From positions 1-64,000 of the forward strand of contig CANBFE010000018.1 of assembly GCA_947367855.1 (NCBI GenBank): a stretch of 64,000 nt of DNA, read 5' to 3'. The notes beneath the pieces were generated by a model, which did no database searches, had not been told where the DNA came from, and saw only the letters and a list, made by a program, of their open reading frames with translations. Both the position numbers and the translations under genes were made by a program. Position 1 is the first letter of the stretch. Every line of letters starts with the position of its first letter. Shown here piece by piece: positions 31,187 through 40,700 of this stretch. This DNA is from an uncultured Lachnospiraceae bacterium. Its GTDB lineage: Bacteria; Bacillota; Clostridia; Lachnospirales; Lachnospiraceae.

Positions 31187-33409
31187 ATGGACGCATTCTC
31201 CAGGCTTGCGCCTTTTATACAGGATTTTATCTATCAAAATAAATGGGAGGAGCTTCACGGCAACCAGGTGGCGGCCTGTCAGGTGATTTTCGACAGCGAC
31301 GATAATCTGCTGCTGTCCTCGGGCACGGCTTCCGGCAAGACGGAGGCCGCGTTTCTTCCCGTGCTCACGGAGCTGTACAATCACCCTGCAGCCTCCGTGG
31401 GGGTGGTATACATCTCTCCCCTGAAAGCCTTGATCAACGATCAGTTCAAGCGCCTGGAGCTGCTGCTTCTGGATTCCAATATCCCGGTGACAAAATGGCA
31501 TGGGGACGCTTCCATGGACAGGAAGGAAAAGCTGATGAAGAATCCGGAGGGCATTCTGCAGATTACCCCGGAGTCTCTGGAAAGCCTGCTGACCAACCGC
31601 AGGGGGAGCTGCCTGTCCATGTTTTCGGATCTTCGTTTTGTGATTATCGACGAAGTGCATTATTTCATGCGGGATGTCCGGGGGCTGCAGCTGCTGTGCG
31701 TATTGGAGCGGCTGAAGAAGCTTACCGGAGTGAATCCCAGGCGCATCGGCCTGTCCGCCACTCTGGGGGACGTGTCCCTGGCCCAGGCCTGGCTGAACAC
31801 CGGGAGCGGCAGGCAGTGCGCGGCCCCCATAGTCAACGAGGGAAAGAAGCGGGTCAGGCTGCATGTGGAGCGCTTTGTGAATTATGCGGACAAACGGGAC
31901 ATGGTGGAGCGGGACGGCAGTCTGAATGTGGTGGATACGGATACCGGAGGCGATATGGGGGACAGGGAGCATTACGAGTACCTGTTCCGCCAGACTTTGG
32001 ACAAGAAGACCATTATCTTCGCCAACAGCCGGGAGGAAATCGAGCAGATTATGGCGCATCTGCACGAAATTGCGTTAAAACATAAGGCGCCGGATGTATA
32101 CCGGGTTCACCACGGCAATGTGTCCGCCCTGCTTCGGGAGAACACGGAGGAGGAGATGAAGTCGGCGGAGGAGAAAATCGTCACCGGCGCCACGGTGACC
32201 CTGGAACTGGGCATTGACATCGGCTCCCTGGACCAGGCGGTGCAGGTGGGCGCTCCCCTGAATGTATCCAGTTTTGCCCAGAGACTGGGGCGCTGCGGCA
32301 GGCGGGGCCAGATTCCCCAATTGCTGTTTACTTTTGTGGAGAGCCTGAAAATCAATACCTCCGATGTGCTTGGCCCCATCAACTGGGAATTTATCCGGAC
32401 CATTGCCATTGTGGAGCTGTATCTGCGGGAGCACTGGATCGAACCCATACCTCCCAGGTATCATCCTTATAACCTGTTGTACCACCAGACCATGAGCTGC
32501 CTGAAAAGCAACGGAGAGATGTCACCGGCTGCCTTGGCCGGCGCGGTTTTAAGCCTGGGGTGTTTCCGCAAGATTTCCCAGGAAGATTATAAGAAGCTCC
32601 TGCTGCATCTGGTGGATATCGAGCAGTTGGAGCGCACGGAGCATAACGGGCTGACGGTGGGCAGGGCCGGGGAGAAGATCATTAACAGCCACAAGTTCCT
32701 GACGGTTTTCGAGTCCCCAGAGTATTTACTGGTGAAGGATGAAAACCGCACCATCGGCACGGTGGACAAACCCTACCCAGTGGGTACCCGCTTTGCCCTG
32801 GCGGGCCTGTCCTGGGAGACGGTGGATATCAATGTGAAATCCAAGGTGCTCTTCGTAAAGCAGGTGCCGGGAATCTCCGCGGTGGACTGGGACATGGATT
32901 TTGAGATTGACCTGCATACCCGCCTGGTGCGCAAGGTTCGGAGCGTGATGCAGAAGGATGATCCTTACCTGTATTTAAGCGATCGCTGCCAGGAGCGGCT
33001 GACGGAAATCCGCTACATTGCCAGAAACAGCGGCATCCTGGAGAATCTGGTGACCGCCCTTTCCGACAGGAAATACGCCCTGTTTCCCTGGGTGGGCACC
33101 AGGCAGCTTGTAACCCTCCATTTCCTCCTGCTGCAGCGGGGTATCAGCAACAAGATGCCCTGGAGTACAAGCCTGTATCTGGAGGTGATTTTCAGCGGCA
33201 CCGGGGAGGAACTGGAGTCCATTGTCAGGGATATTCTGGATTCTGAACCTGATTTGTACAGCCTGCCCCTGCCGGACAAGGTGCAGGTGCCGGGAAAGTA
33301 CAATGAGTTTGTTCCCTTCAGCCTTCTGCGGAAGCAGTTCATTGAGGATTATCTGGATTTCCGGGGGCTGCAGCGGGATATGGGGCAGGGATGGGAATCC
33401 CATGTTTAG
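31187..33409 (+). CDS. Lhr-like DEAD/DEAH-box helicase
   Basis: A 740-residue superfamily 2 helicase. Motif I is LLSSGTASGKTEAAF near residue 45, motif Ia VVYISPLKALIND, motif II VIIDEVHYF near 160, and motif III LSATLG. The second RecA domain shows IIFANSREEIEQ, TLELGIDIG and QRLGRCGRRGQ (motif VI). The C-terminal half resembles the Lhr/DUF1998-type winged-helix extension. Such enzymes unwind nucleic acid in repair or defence; the precise role is not clear here. GGGGAGGT precedes the ATG. No DNA methylase or nuclease partner is adjacent, so a defence assignment is not supported. Confidence 0.85.
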   Translation: MDAFSRLAPFIQDFIYQNKWEELHGNQVAACQVIFDSDDNLLLSSGTASGKTEAAFLPVLTELYNHPAASVGVVYISPLKALINDQFKRLELLLLDSNIPVTKWHGDASMDRKEKLMKNPEGILQITPESLESLLTNRRGSCLSMFSDLRFVIIDEVHYFMRDVRGLQLLCVLERLKKLTGVNPRRIGLSATLGDVSLAQAWLNTGSGRQCAAPIVNEGKKRVRLHVERFVNYADKRDMVERDGSLNVVDTDTGGDMGDREHYEYLFRQTLDKKTIIFANSREEIEQIMAHLHEIALKHKAPDVYRVHHGNVSALLRENTEEEMKSAEEKIVTGATVTLELGIDIGSLDQAVQVGAPLNVSSFAQRLGRCGRRGQIPQLLFTFVESLKINTSDVLGPINWEFIRTIAIVELYLREHWIEPIPPRYHPYNLLYHQTMSCLKSNGEMSPAALAGAVLSLGCFRKISQEDYKKLLLHLVDIEQLERTEHNGLTVGRAGEKIINSHKFLTVFESPEYLLVKDENRTIGTVDKPYPVGTRFALAGLSWETVDINVKSKVLFVKQVPGISAVDWDMDFEIDLHTRLVRKVRSVMQKDDPYLYLSDRCQERLTEIRYIARNSGILENLVTALSDRKYALFPWVGTRQLVTLHFLLLQRGISNKMPWSTSLYLEVIFSGTGEELESIVRDILDSEPDLYSLPLPDKVQVPGKYNEFVPFSLLRKQFIEDYLDFRGLQRDMGQGWESHV

Positions 33410-33498
33410 GCGCTGCAATGCCGGAGGCTTACCGGCGGAATTGGGCATATCCCTGCAAACGTTTGGTTCCGGTTGGTCCGGGTTAGGAGTAAATGCTA

Positions 33499-33786
33499 AT
33501 GAGTGAAAAAATATATGAATTTGAGTCTCTGATTTACAGCGCCGGGGACACAGGCGGCGCTTATGTGATATTTCCCTATGATATTCGGAAGGAATTCGGC
33601 CGGGGCCGGGTGAAAGTCCATGCCACCTTTGACGGGGAACCCTATGACGGAAGCATTGTGAATATGGGTGTAAAAAATGAGGACGGGAGCATTTGCTATA
33701 TCCTGGGCCTGCGGAAGGATATCCGCGCCAAAATCGGGAAGCAGCCCGGAGATCAGGTGAGGGTGACAGTGACAGAGCGGGAGTAA
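33499..33786 (+). CDS. DUF1905 domain protein
   Basis: A 95-residue beta-rich protein with the DUF1905 pattern: YEFESLIYSAGDTGGAYVIF, then PYDIRKEFGRGRVKVHATFD, GSIVNMGVKNEDGS and LGLRKDIRAKIGKQPGDQV. The fold is a small AbrB/SpoVT-like barrel of unknown role. AGGAG precedes the ATG at 33499; the ATG at 33493 is an alternative. The stop codon lies inside a 33-bp tandem repeat. Confidence 0.8.
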   Translation: MSEKIYEFESLIYSAGDTGGAYVIFPYDIRKEFGRGRVKVHATFDGEPYDGSIVNMGVKNEDGSICYILGLRKDIRAKIGKQPGDQVRVTVTERE

Positions 33787-33866
33787 GGGCCTGCCGGGGA
33801 GGAGTTCTTTTGGGAGTAAGGGCCTGCCCGGGAGGAGTTCTTCTGGGAGTAAGGGCCTGTCTGGAA
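33779..33866 (+). repeat. 33-bp tandem repeats spanning the DUF1905 stop codon
   Basis: Units starting at 33779, 33812 and 33845 begin GGGAGTAAGGGCCTG; the first two are complete and differ by two bases, the third is partial. The first unit includes the gene's last codon and TAA. Confidence 0.8.
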
Positions 33867-33888
33867 GTAGGGATACCCTCGGGAGTAA

Positions 33889-33986
33889 GGAAGTGTTACG
33901 AAATAAATTTGCAGTCTTCCGCACAGGAAGACGCATATATCTTGTGTTGCGTTCCTGAAAGTGCAAATTTATTTCTTCACAATTCC
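33889..33986. repeat. Imperfect 25-bp inverted repeat, MITE-like or structured RNA
   Basis: Arms at 33889-33913 and 33962-33986 match at 22 of 25 positions, with a perfect GAAATAAATTTGCA core. The interior contains a perfect GTCTTCC/GGAAGAC hairpin (33914-33932). The element is AT-rich inside GC-richer repeats and lies in the 314-bp gap before the DUF2200 gene. A small non-autonomous mobile element or a folded RNA would both fit. Confidence 0.5.
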
Positions 33987-34100
33987 TAAGGACTTGCCCG
34001 GGAGTAGGATTTCGCCTGGAAGCCGATGGGAATGGTTCCGGAAATCTGTTTGAAAAGGGCAGCGGGAACAAAACAGGGAATGTGACGGAGGTATGACAGA

Positions 34101-34451
34101 ATGACAAACGAAAAGGTCTATCAGATGGATTTCAACAAGGTCTATGAGCTGCTTGTGAGCAAAGCGGTGAAGAAAGGCCGCACAAGGGATGAGGTTGACC
34201 AGGTGACCTGCTGGCTTACCGGCTACAGCCGGACGGAATTGGAGGGCATGGCGGAAAAGGCGGTTTCCTACGGGGACTTTTTCCGGAATGCCCCCCAGTT
34301 AAACGAGAACAGAAGGCTGATTAAGGGAGTGGTCTGCGGGGTAAGGGTGGAGGAGATCCAGGAACCCCTGATGCAGGAAATCCGCTACCTGGATAAACTG
34401 GTGGACGAGCTGGCCAAAGGCAAATCCATGGAAAAGATTCTGCGGAAGTAG
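34101..34451 (+). CDS. DUF2200 domain protein
   Basis: A 116-residue protein closely matching DUF2200: VYQMDFNKVYELLVSKAVKK, then GRTRDEVDQVTCWLTGYS and GVVCGVRVEEIQEPLMQEIR, YLDKLVDELAKGK. The family is common and small; its function is not established. GGAGG precedes the ATG by ten bases. It is a stand-alone gene between a repeat-rich gap and a GNAT gene. Confidence 0.85.
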   Translation: MTNEKVYQMDFNKVYELLVSKAVKKGRTRDEVDQVTCWLTGYSRTELEGMAEKAVSYGDFFRNAPQLNENRRLIKGVVCGVRVEEIQEPLMQEIRYLDKLVDELAKGKSMEKILRK

Positions 34452-34547
34452 GAATTCAGAGCTTAGAACGTGTTTGAAAATTCATTCCCGCCATCTGCCG
34501 GAAAGCAATTTTCTAACGCACTTTAGGAAAAACAGGAGGATACAAGC

Positions 34548-34988
34548 ATGAATATTCGAAAAATGGAATCTCGTGACATTGTTTCATGCGCGGAGATTTT
34601 GTGCAGTGTATACAATAATGAACTGTGGCAGTGTATTTGGACAAAGCAGACGGCAGCAGAGTACCTGACGGATTTTTTTGAGATGAAAAAATTTGTAGGC
34701 TATGTTTTAGAAGAGGGAAATGAAATCATGGGCGGCATATTTGCACACGAAAAAGTATGGTGGAATAACAGTGAAATTTTCGTGGAGGAAATGTTCATAA
34801 AACCGGAACAGCAGCGTAAAGGATACGGTTCCATGCTGATTGGGCAGATCGAAAAATACGTAACGGAAAAAGGATTGGCAGGGATTACTCTTTCTACCAA
34901 CAAATATGCCCCGGCACCCGCCTTCTATCGAAAAAACGGGTTTGCGGACTGTGAACATGTTTTATTTATGGCGAAAGAAATGGTTTAG
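34548..34988 (+). CDS. GNAT family N-acetyltransferase
   Basis: A 146-residue single-domain GNAT. The acetyl-CoA pyrophosphate loop is QQRKGYGSMLIGQIEKYV near residue 90, preceded by VEEMFIKPEQ and followed by ITLSTNKYAPAPAFYRKNGF. The acceptor substrate is not evident. AGGAGG precedes the ATG. Codon use is AT-richer than in the flanking helicase genes. The gene converges on another GNAT gene 14 bp away. Confidence 0.88.
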   Translation: MNIRKMESRDIVSCAEILCSVYNNELWQCIWTKQTAAEYLTDFFEMKKFVGYVLEEGNEIMGGIFAHEKVWWNNSEIFVEEMFIKPEQQRKGYGSMLIGQIEKYVTEKGLAGITLSTNKYAPAPAFYRKNGFADCEHVLFMAKEMV

Positions 34989-35002
34989 TGTCTATATTTT
35001 GT

Positions 35003-35647
35003 TCAGCCCGGGTTATGAAGCTCCCCCTTTCTCAAAACGTGCCAAACATCAGAGCCGGTAAATCCGCACTTGCGATACAACACCTCTGAATTTGCAGGGT
35101 TATTACATTGGCCGGATACAGTAGCGAACTTAGCGTTGTCTTTCATTCGCCGTAACAACTCTGAAACGACATATTTACCCAATCCCTGTCCGCGATGTTG
35201 TTCCGATACCTGAATCCACTCTAAAACACCCTCACCAATCTCTTTGTCAAGTTCGGCAATTCCTGTTGCAGCTACTTCATTGGTCTGATTATCCTTAATT
35301 GCCAGCCATAAAGCGGAATCATACACAGGGCGGGCTGTGTAGTCTCGCAGGTTGGCTTCTGTTACTCCGATCTTGCTATAGCAGCGATTGATGTGCTCCG
35401 CAAAGTCCTTCAAAGTGGCTTTGTAAAGCGAATATCCCTGGGGAAGTGCCTGAACAGACAGGTTTTGCAGATTATGGATCAGGCGGAAATAAGGCTCGTC
35501 AATGTAATGCTGATATTCTTTTTTATTAAAGTTGTCCTGATGTACAATGCTCATACCATCGGGTAAGGTTATAGACTTTGTTTTCCAGTATGGTATGGAT
35601 GAAACTTTACAAGGACAAATTAAGTATTCGTTTTTGTTAATTGTCAT
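35003..35647 (-). CDS. GNAT family N-acetyltransferase
   Basis: A 214-residue protein with an N-terminal extension of about 90 residues and a C-terminal GNAT core. The acetyl-CoA loop is EQHRGQGLGKYVVSELL near 155, followed by TVSGQCNNPANSEVLYRKCG. The substrate is unknown. It is the last gene of a minus-strand AT-rich group with a winged-helix protein and a P-loop kinase, 47 bp after the former. The ribosome site is weak (GGTGATGAG). Confidence 0.85.
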   Translation of the reverse strand: MTINKNEYLICPCKVSSIPYWKTKSITLPDGMSIVHQDNFNKKEYQHYIDEPYFRLIHNLQNLSVQALPQGYSLYKATLKDFAEHINRCYSKIGVTEANLRDYTARPVYDSALWLAIKDNQTNEVAATGIAELDKEIGEGVLEWIQVSEQHRGQGLGKYVVSELLRRMKDNAKFATVSGQCNNPANSEVLYRKCGFTGSDVWHVLRKGELHNPG

Positions 35648-35694
35648 TTCTCATCACCAGGCAGTATCTTTTGTATAACGCCACAGGAAACGGT

Positions 35695-36747
35695 TCATTC
35701 ATCAAAACGGATTGATGTAATATCGTTCCACAGCGCACCTGCAAAATCGGCAACGATGTTTTTCTCCTGCTGTGTTACTGTTTTGAACATCGTAACTGAC
35801 AGTTTTTTATTCTTCTTTTTCCATTTACCAACCACTTCGCCATCGAACATCAATGCAGGCATTACAATTCCTGCGAGGTTAAATATGGCTCTCATATTTT
35901 CCTGGCTTAAAAACAGGCTTTCCTTTTTTTCGTGAGCCAGGAGAAGCTGGTCAAACCCTGCAAGGAACAGGCATTTTGGAATCTCTTGATCGTAAGTCTG
36001 ATTATTGTCGATATAATAATAGGTCTTACCTTCACATTCTGCCGTTGATACAGGCAGTTTGGAGAGCCAATCTTTAACCTGTGCGGCGGTTGCATGGAAA
36101 TAGTACATGGCATCATGAATGGTGGAAGGACCCATGTGCGTAAAGTATCGACGAGCCATTTCAAGCTTTGCTTCCTGCTCCGGAATGGGGGTAAACGCGG
36201 GAGATAAGCAGAAAGCTTTCTTTTCCTGGACAACATAGTTTATAAATCCACGTTCGCACATTTCTCGAACGCCGCCACCCCATTGGTCAAACATACTGTT
36301 TTCTTCCGGTTCGGTCATACCGTTTTGCCTGCAGGTTTCTTTTAATTCTTCTCTCGTCAGCTCTGAGCAATTAAGAGCCTCTAAGATCACATTAGCAAAA
36401 TAAGCCTGTCGCTCCGGTGTAAGTGCCCATTTATCACGCTGATTCCAAAATGTATATCCGCGCCAATCGTTACACAGATAATCCTGCCCATTATTACAAT
36501 GAATAAATAGGGGGAGATCATCTTCCGCAAACACATGAATTGTTCCTCTGACAGTCCAGTTTTTCACAAGCCCGTTTTTGATGGTATCTTCGTCATAATC
36601 TGAGCACCTTATTTTCAGCGAGTGCATGGCGTTTACCATGAATTGCGCCTGAATACCGCAAAGATCGTGAAGCACCGTCATTTTATCTGTAGGTCTGATA
36701 AGATGCTGATTCGTTAATTGGCGGATTTTAAGTTCTTCAATCATCAT
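35695..36747 (-). CDS. Winged-helix DNA-binding protein, AlkZ-like
   Basis: A 350-residue protein of the HTH_42/AlkZ family: LKIRQLTNQHLIRPTDKMTV, then HDLCGIQAQF, SLKIRCSD, NWTVRGTIHVF and PLFIHCNNGQDYL. AlkZ and YcaQ are DNA glycosylases that unhook interstrand cross-links; they carry a QxQ or QxD motif in the IQAQF position, and here GIQAQF is present. I therefore think glycosylase activity is possible, but many Firmicute homologues are untested. Start ATG 36747 overlaps the upstream kinase gene by 11 bp. Confidence 0.78.
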   Translation of the reverse strand: MMIEELKIRQLTNQHLIRPTDKMTVLHDLCGIQAQFMVNAMHSLKIRCSDYDEDTIKNGLVKNWTVRGTIHVFAEDDLPLFIHCNNGQDYLCNDWRGYTFWNQRDKWALTPERQAYFANVILEALNCSELTREELKETCRQNGMTEPEENSMFDQWGGGVREMCERGFINYVVQEKKAFCLSPAFTPIPEQEAKLEMARRYFTHMGPSTIHDAMYYFHATAAQVKDWLSKLPVSTAECEGKTYYYIDNNQTYDQEIPKCLFLAGFDQLLLAHEKKESLFLSQENMRAIFNLAGIVMPALMFDGEVVGKWKKKNKKLSVTMFKTVTQQEKNIVADFAGALWNDITSIRFDE

Positions 36748-37408
36748 TGTGTACCTGTTTGTTCAATCCAAAATATGCCGCAACTTCCAATGCTGTGGTG
36801 TCGATGCCTGTATGGTCATTCCATACAATATTTTTAATACCCAGATCAACCACCCAATCGGGTATCATCCCTTCATTTGCGGCAACACTTTCATAAGCAT
36901 TTTGAATTACAAGTTGCTTTTTTTCTTCACTTAAATCTGTTCTGCCATAAATGACAGCACGGATATCTTCATGATCCGGGCGATTGAACAAGTCAAAGGA
37001 TGTGCTTTGATTGCAGAGACGAACAGTATGAGCAGCAATCGGAGCAATCGCGCAATAGTCAATATCTCCTTCGCAAATTATGACTTTATGCAAAGCAGAT
37101 AGTTGTATCAATTCGGCAACCATCATAGGTGTCATTTCTGCAACGAAATGCTTTTCATATTCTTCGATAACTTCTTTGGGCAGCTCCCAAAAGCTTTTAA
37201 CGCCATATTCCTTTTGAAAATCACGGCACATATAGGGCTGGTCAACGGGATTAGCCAATTTCACCTGGCGATCCCGGCTTTCGTCAGTGCTGTAAATATA
37301 GAAACCGTATTCTTCTTTTAAGCGGTTGGCAATCGTAGTTTTGCCACGTCCCCAAATGAAGTACACGTTTTTTAATTTGTCTTTTATAATGCTGTCTGCA
37401 ATATTCAT
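36737..37408 (-). CDS. P-loop kinase-like protein
   Basis: A 223-residue protein resembling shikimate-kinase-like AAA proteins. The P-loop reads WGRGKTTIANRLKEEYGF, shorter than the usual GxxGxGKT by one or two residues. It is followed by STDESRDR, an HxxxxICEGD segment (VIICEGDIDYC) and a helical lid with YGRTDLSEEKKQ. The phosphorylated target is unknown. It starts the minus-strand AT-rich group and overlaps the AlkZ-like gene by 11 bp. A sequence change that shortened the P-loop cannot be excluded. Confidence 0.65.
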   Translation of the reverse strand: MNIADSIIKDKLKNVYFIWGRGKTTIANRLKEEYGFYIYSTDESRDRQVKLANPVDQPYMCRDFQKEYGVKSFWELPKEVIEEYEKHFVAEMTPMMVAELIQLSALHKVIICEGDIDYCAIAPIAAHTVRLCNQSTSFDLFNRPDHEDIRAVIYGRTDLSEEKKQLVIQNAYESVAANEGMIPDWVVDLGIKNIVWNDHTGIDTTALEVAAYFGLNKQVHNDD

Positions 37409-37697
37409 ATTTATTTAACCTTTTCGTTGATACTGTCTGCAATCACGTCGAATGATACTTGACAACAAATACAAGGAAACAGCGCGGCACTTTGGCGGTC
37501 TTGCCGCCGCTCAATACCGCCGCCCGCTTGACATTAACAATTATACATCTGAATTGTGAGGATGTCTATCGTCTGTAAAGATGATTTTTCAAATCCCAGT
37601 CCTAAAAAACTGGAGATGTCAAATGGAAAACGCTCTGGCGATTTTCTGATCTATGTCCCAGGGCATTCGAAAAATTACATTTTATTTTATCGAATTC

Positions 37698-37726
37698 TTG
37701 TTTTTCCATCCGTAAAATAGTAGAAT
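37698..37726 (+). promoter_or_regulatory. Promoter of the DUF4011-type helicase gene
   Basis: TTGTTT (37698-37703) and TAGAAT (37721-37726) are 17 bp apart, about 70 bp before the start codon. The rest of the 37409-37797 gap holds a small GGCGG/CCGCC hairpin near 37490 and no gene I can support. Confidence 0.5.
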
Positions 37727-37797
37727 ATAAGAAGCGGCTGTGGTGATAAAACCTGTGACGGAACAGAGTGGGATGAGATACCTTATGGAGGAGGGGC

Positions 37798-40700
37798 ATG
37801 GAACACAGAGTAAGTGTGGACGGAAATTTTACCGGGGCTATTAATTTTGCCATGCAGCAGAATTATGTACCCGTGATACGGAATCTGATTGTCAGGAACG
37901 AGACGGAGGAGGTTCTGTCGGATCTGGACGTGAGGATCCGGTTTGAACCGGATTTCGCCCGGGAATATCAGTATTTTATCCAGGAGATTCCGGCGGGAGA
38001 AGCGGTGGAGATTTCCCCGGTGAGGATTCAGCTGAAGACGGAGTACCTGTTCTCGCTGACGGAAAAGCTTCTGGGCGTGGTTGTGGTGGAACTGTACCGG
38101 AAGGAAGAGCGGCTTTTCCTTCTGGAAAAAGAGATCGAGCTGCTGGCTGCAGATCAGTGGAACGGCGGGCTTTGTATGCCGGAGCTTATCGCCGCGTTTG
38201 TGACGCCTAACCATCCTGTGATAGCAAAAGTGATTCAGCATGCGTCCGAGGTGCTGAAGAACTGGACCGGAAGCCCTTCCTTCACCGGTTATCAGACCCG
38301 CAATCCCAACAATGTGAAACTGCAGATGGGGGCTGTCTATGAGGCGCTGCGCCGGGAGGAGATCATCTACAACAATCCCCCTGCCAGTTTTGAGAAGACG
38401 GGACAGCGGGTCCGGCTGGCGCATACCGTACTGGATCAGAAGCAGGGAACCTGTCTGGATCTGGCCCTGCTGTACGGGGCCTGCCTGGAGGCGGTGGGCC
38501 TGCATCCGCTTCTGATTTTCCTGCGGGGACACGCCTGCGGTGGCTGCTGGCTGGAAGAGAATACTTTTCCGGACTGTGTGGTGGACGATCTCTCTGCCCT
38601 TGAGAAGAGAATGGCACAGGGGGCGGAAGAAATGCTCCTGGTGGAATGCACTGCCTTTACCTCCGGCAAAAATATCGGCTTTGATGGGGCGGTGGAATCG
38701 GGCAGGAGGCATTTCCGGAACCCGGATGAATTCAGGTATGTCATAGATGTCAGGCGTTCCAGGGGCAGCGGTATCCGGCCCATTCCCCTGCAGCTTACAG
38801 AAGCGGACAGGATGGAGCAGGGGGAGAAGGAGAGGGAGGGCCGTACCCCGGAGGCGCCGCTCCCGGCAGCTTTGGATCAGTCCCTGGCGGGGCGCGTGAC
38901 GGAGGGCGTCCGGGAGGAGGGGATCACAAAACAGAAGCTATGGGAGCGGAAGCTGTTGGATTTCAGCCTTCGGAACACACTTCTGAATTTCCGGTTAACA
39001 AAGAACGCTTTTCAGATAATGACGGCGGATTTGTGCAGACTGGAGGATCGGTTGTCCGGCGGAAAGGAATTCCAGATTCTGGAGATACCCTCCGAGTGGG
39101 CCGGGACGCAGCGGGATTTTCGGATTTTTGAAGAGGAGACGGACTTAAGCCTGATTCAGAATATCGCTTCCCAGGAATTTGAGAGCAATCGCCTCCGTAC
39201 ATTCTTGGAGCCTGCGGAACTGGATAAACGTCTGAAAGGACTCTACCGTTCCGCAAGGATGAGTATGGAGGAAAACGGAGCCAACACGCTGTTTCTGGCG
39301 TTGGGATTTCTGCGTTGGTATGAGAGCGATGTGTCGGAGAAAGCCAGGTATGCGCCGTTGGTACTGGTACCTGTGGACATTGTGAGAAGCGTGCGCAGCA
39401 GGGGATTTATCATCCGCAGCAGGCAGGAAGAAATCCGGATGAACGTGACGCTGCTTGCGTTTTTACAACAGGACTACGGGATTGTAATCAGCGGTCTGGA
39501 TCCCCTTCCGGAGGACGAGCAGGGGGTGGATCTGCGCCTGGTATTCCATACCGTCAGACAGGCGGTGATGGCGCAGCGGCGGTGGAATGTGGAGGAGGCG
39601 GCGTATCTGGGACTGTTTTCCTTTGGCCAGTTTGTGATGTGGAACGATCTGCGCAGCCGCTGCGGAGAGATCGAGAAGAATAAGGTGGTCTCCAGTCTGA
39701 TAGAGGGCTGCATGAACTGGGAACCGGGGGAAGGGAGGATCCGGCCGGAGCGTCTGGATACGGCACTTTCGCCGGCGGACATGGCTGTTCCCATGAGTGC
39801 GGACTCCTCCCAGATGGCTGCCATTGCGGCTGCGGCGGCAGGACAGAGCTTTGTACTTCACGGGCCGCCGGGCACCGGAAAGTCCCAGACCATCACCAAT
39901 ATGATTGCCAATGCGCTTTATCAGGGAAAATCCGTACTGTTTGTGGCGGAGAAGATGGCGGCTCTCAATGTGGTGCAGAAGAGACTGGCAGACATCGGCC
40001 TGGATCCCTTCTGCCTGGAGCTTCATTCCAACAAGACCAATAAGGGCACGGTTCTGGCCAGACTGGAAAAGACCCTGGAAGTGGGGAGAATCAAGGCGCC
40101 GGAGGAATATCTGCAGACGGCGGAGCGAATTCACGATTTACGGAGGGAGCTGAATGCCGTCGTAGAGGCGCTGCATCAAAGGCGGGAGTACGGTTGTTCC
40201 CTGTACGAAGCCATTGAGCGCTATGAGCGGTATAAAGGGCACAGAGGGAAAATTTGTTTTGCCAAAGAGACACTGTCGGGGGCGGACAGGGGACGCGTCG
40301 AAAAGTGGGAAGAGCTTATCCGTCAGTACAAAGTAGCCATAGGGGAGATGGGCGTATACGCGGAGCATCCTTTGGCGGGGTATGAGGGGCTTACCTATTC
40401 CCTGGAACTGCGGGAGCGGCTGCGGGGAGAGCTGAAGGAGATGATAGAAAAATGCACCCGTGCGCTGCCTCATCAGGAAGCCCTTTTTTACTGGGCCAGG
40501 GGCATAGGAGATAAAAGCAGACAGACAGCGGAGCGGCTGCTGAAAGTGGCAGGCGCTGCCGTGATGCCCGGCGCTGTGTTGGGGGCGCTGCTGCAGTGCC
40601 CCGATTATTCCCAGGCCCGGGAGAAGCTCCGCAGACTGGCGGAGACCGGAAAGGAATACCGCAGCAGGTATGCCCTGTTGGAGGCACAGTTTGAGCCGGC

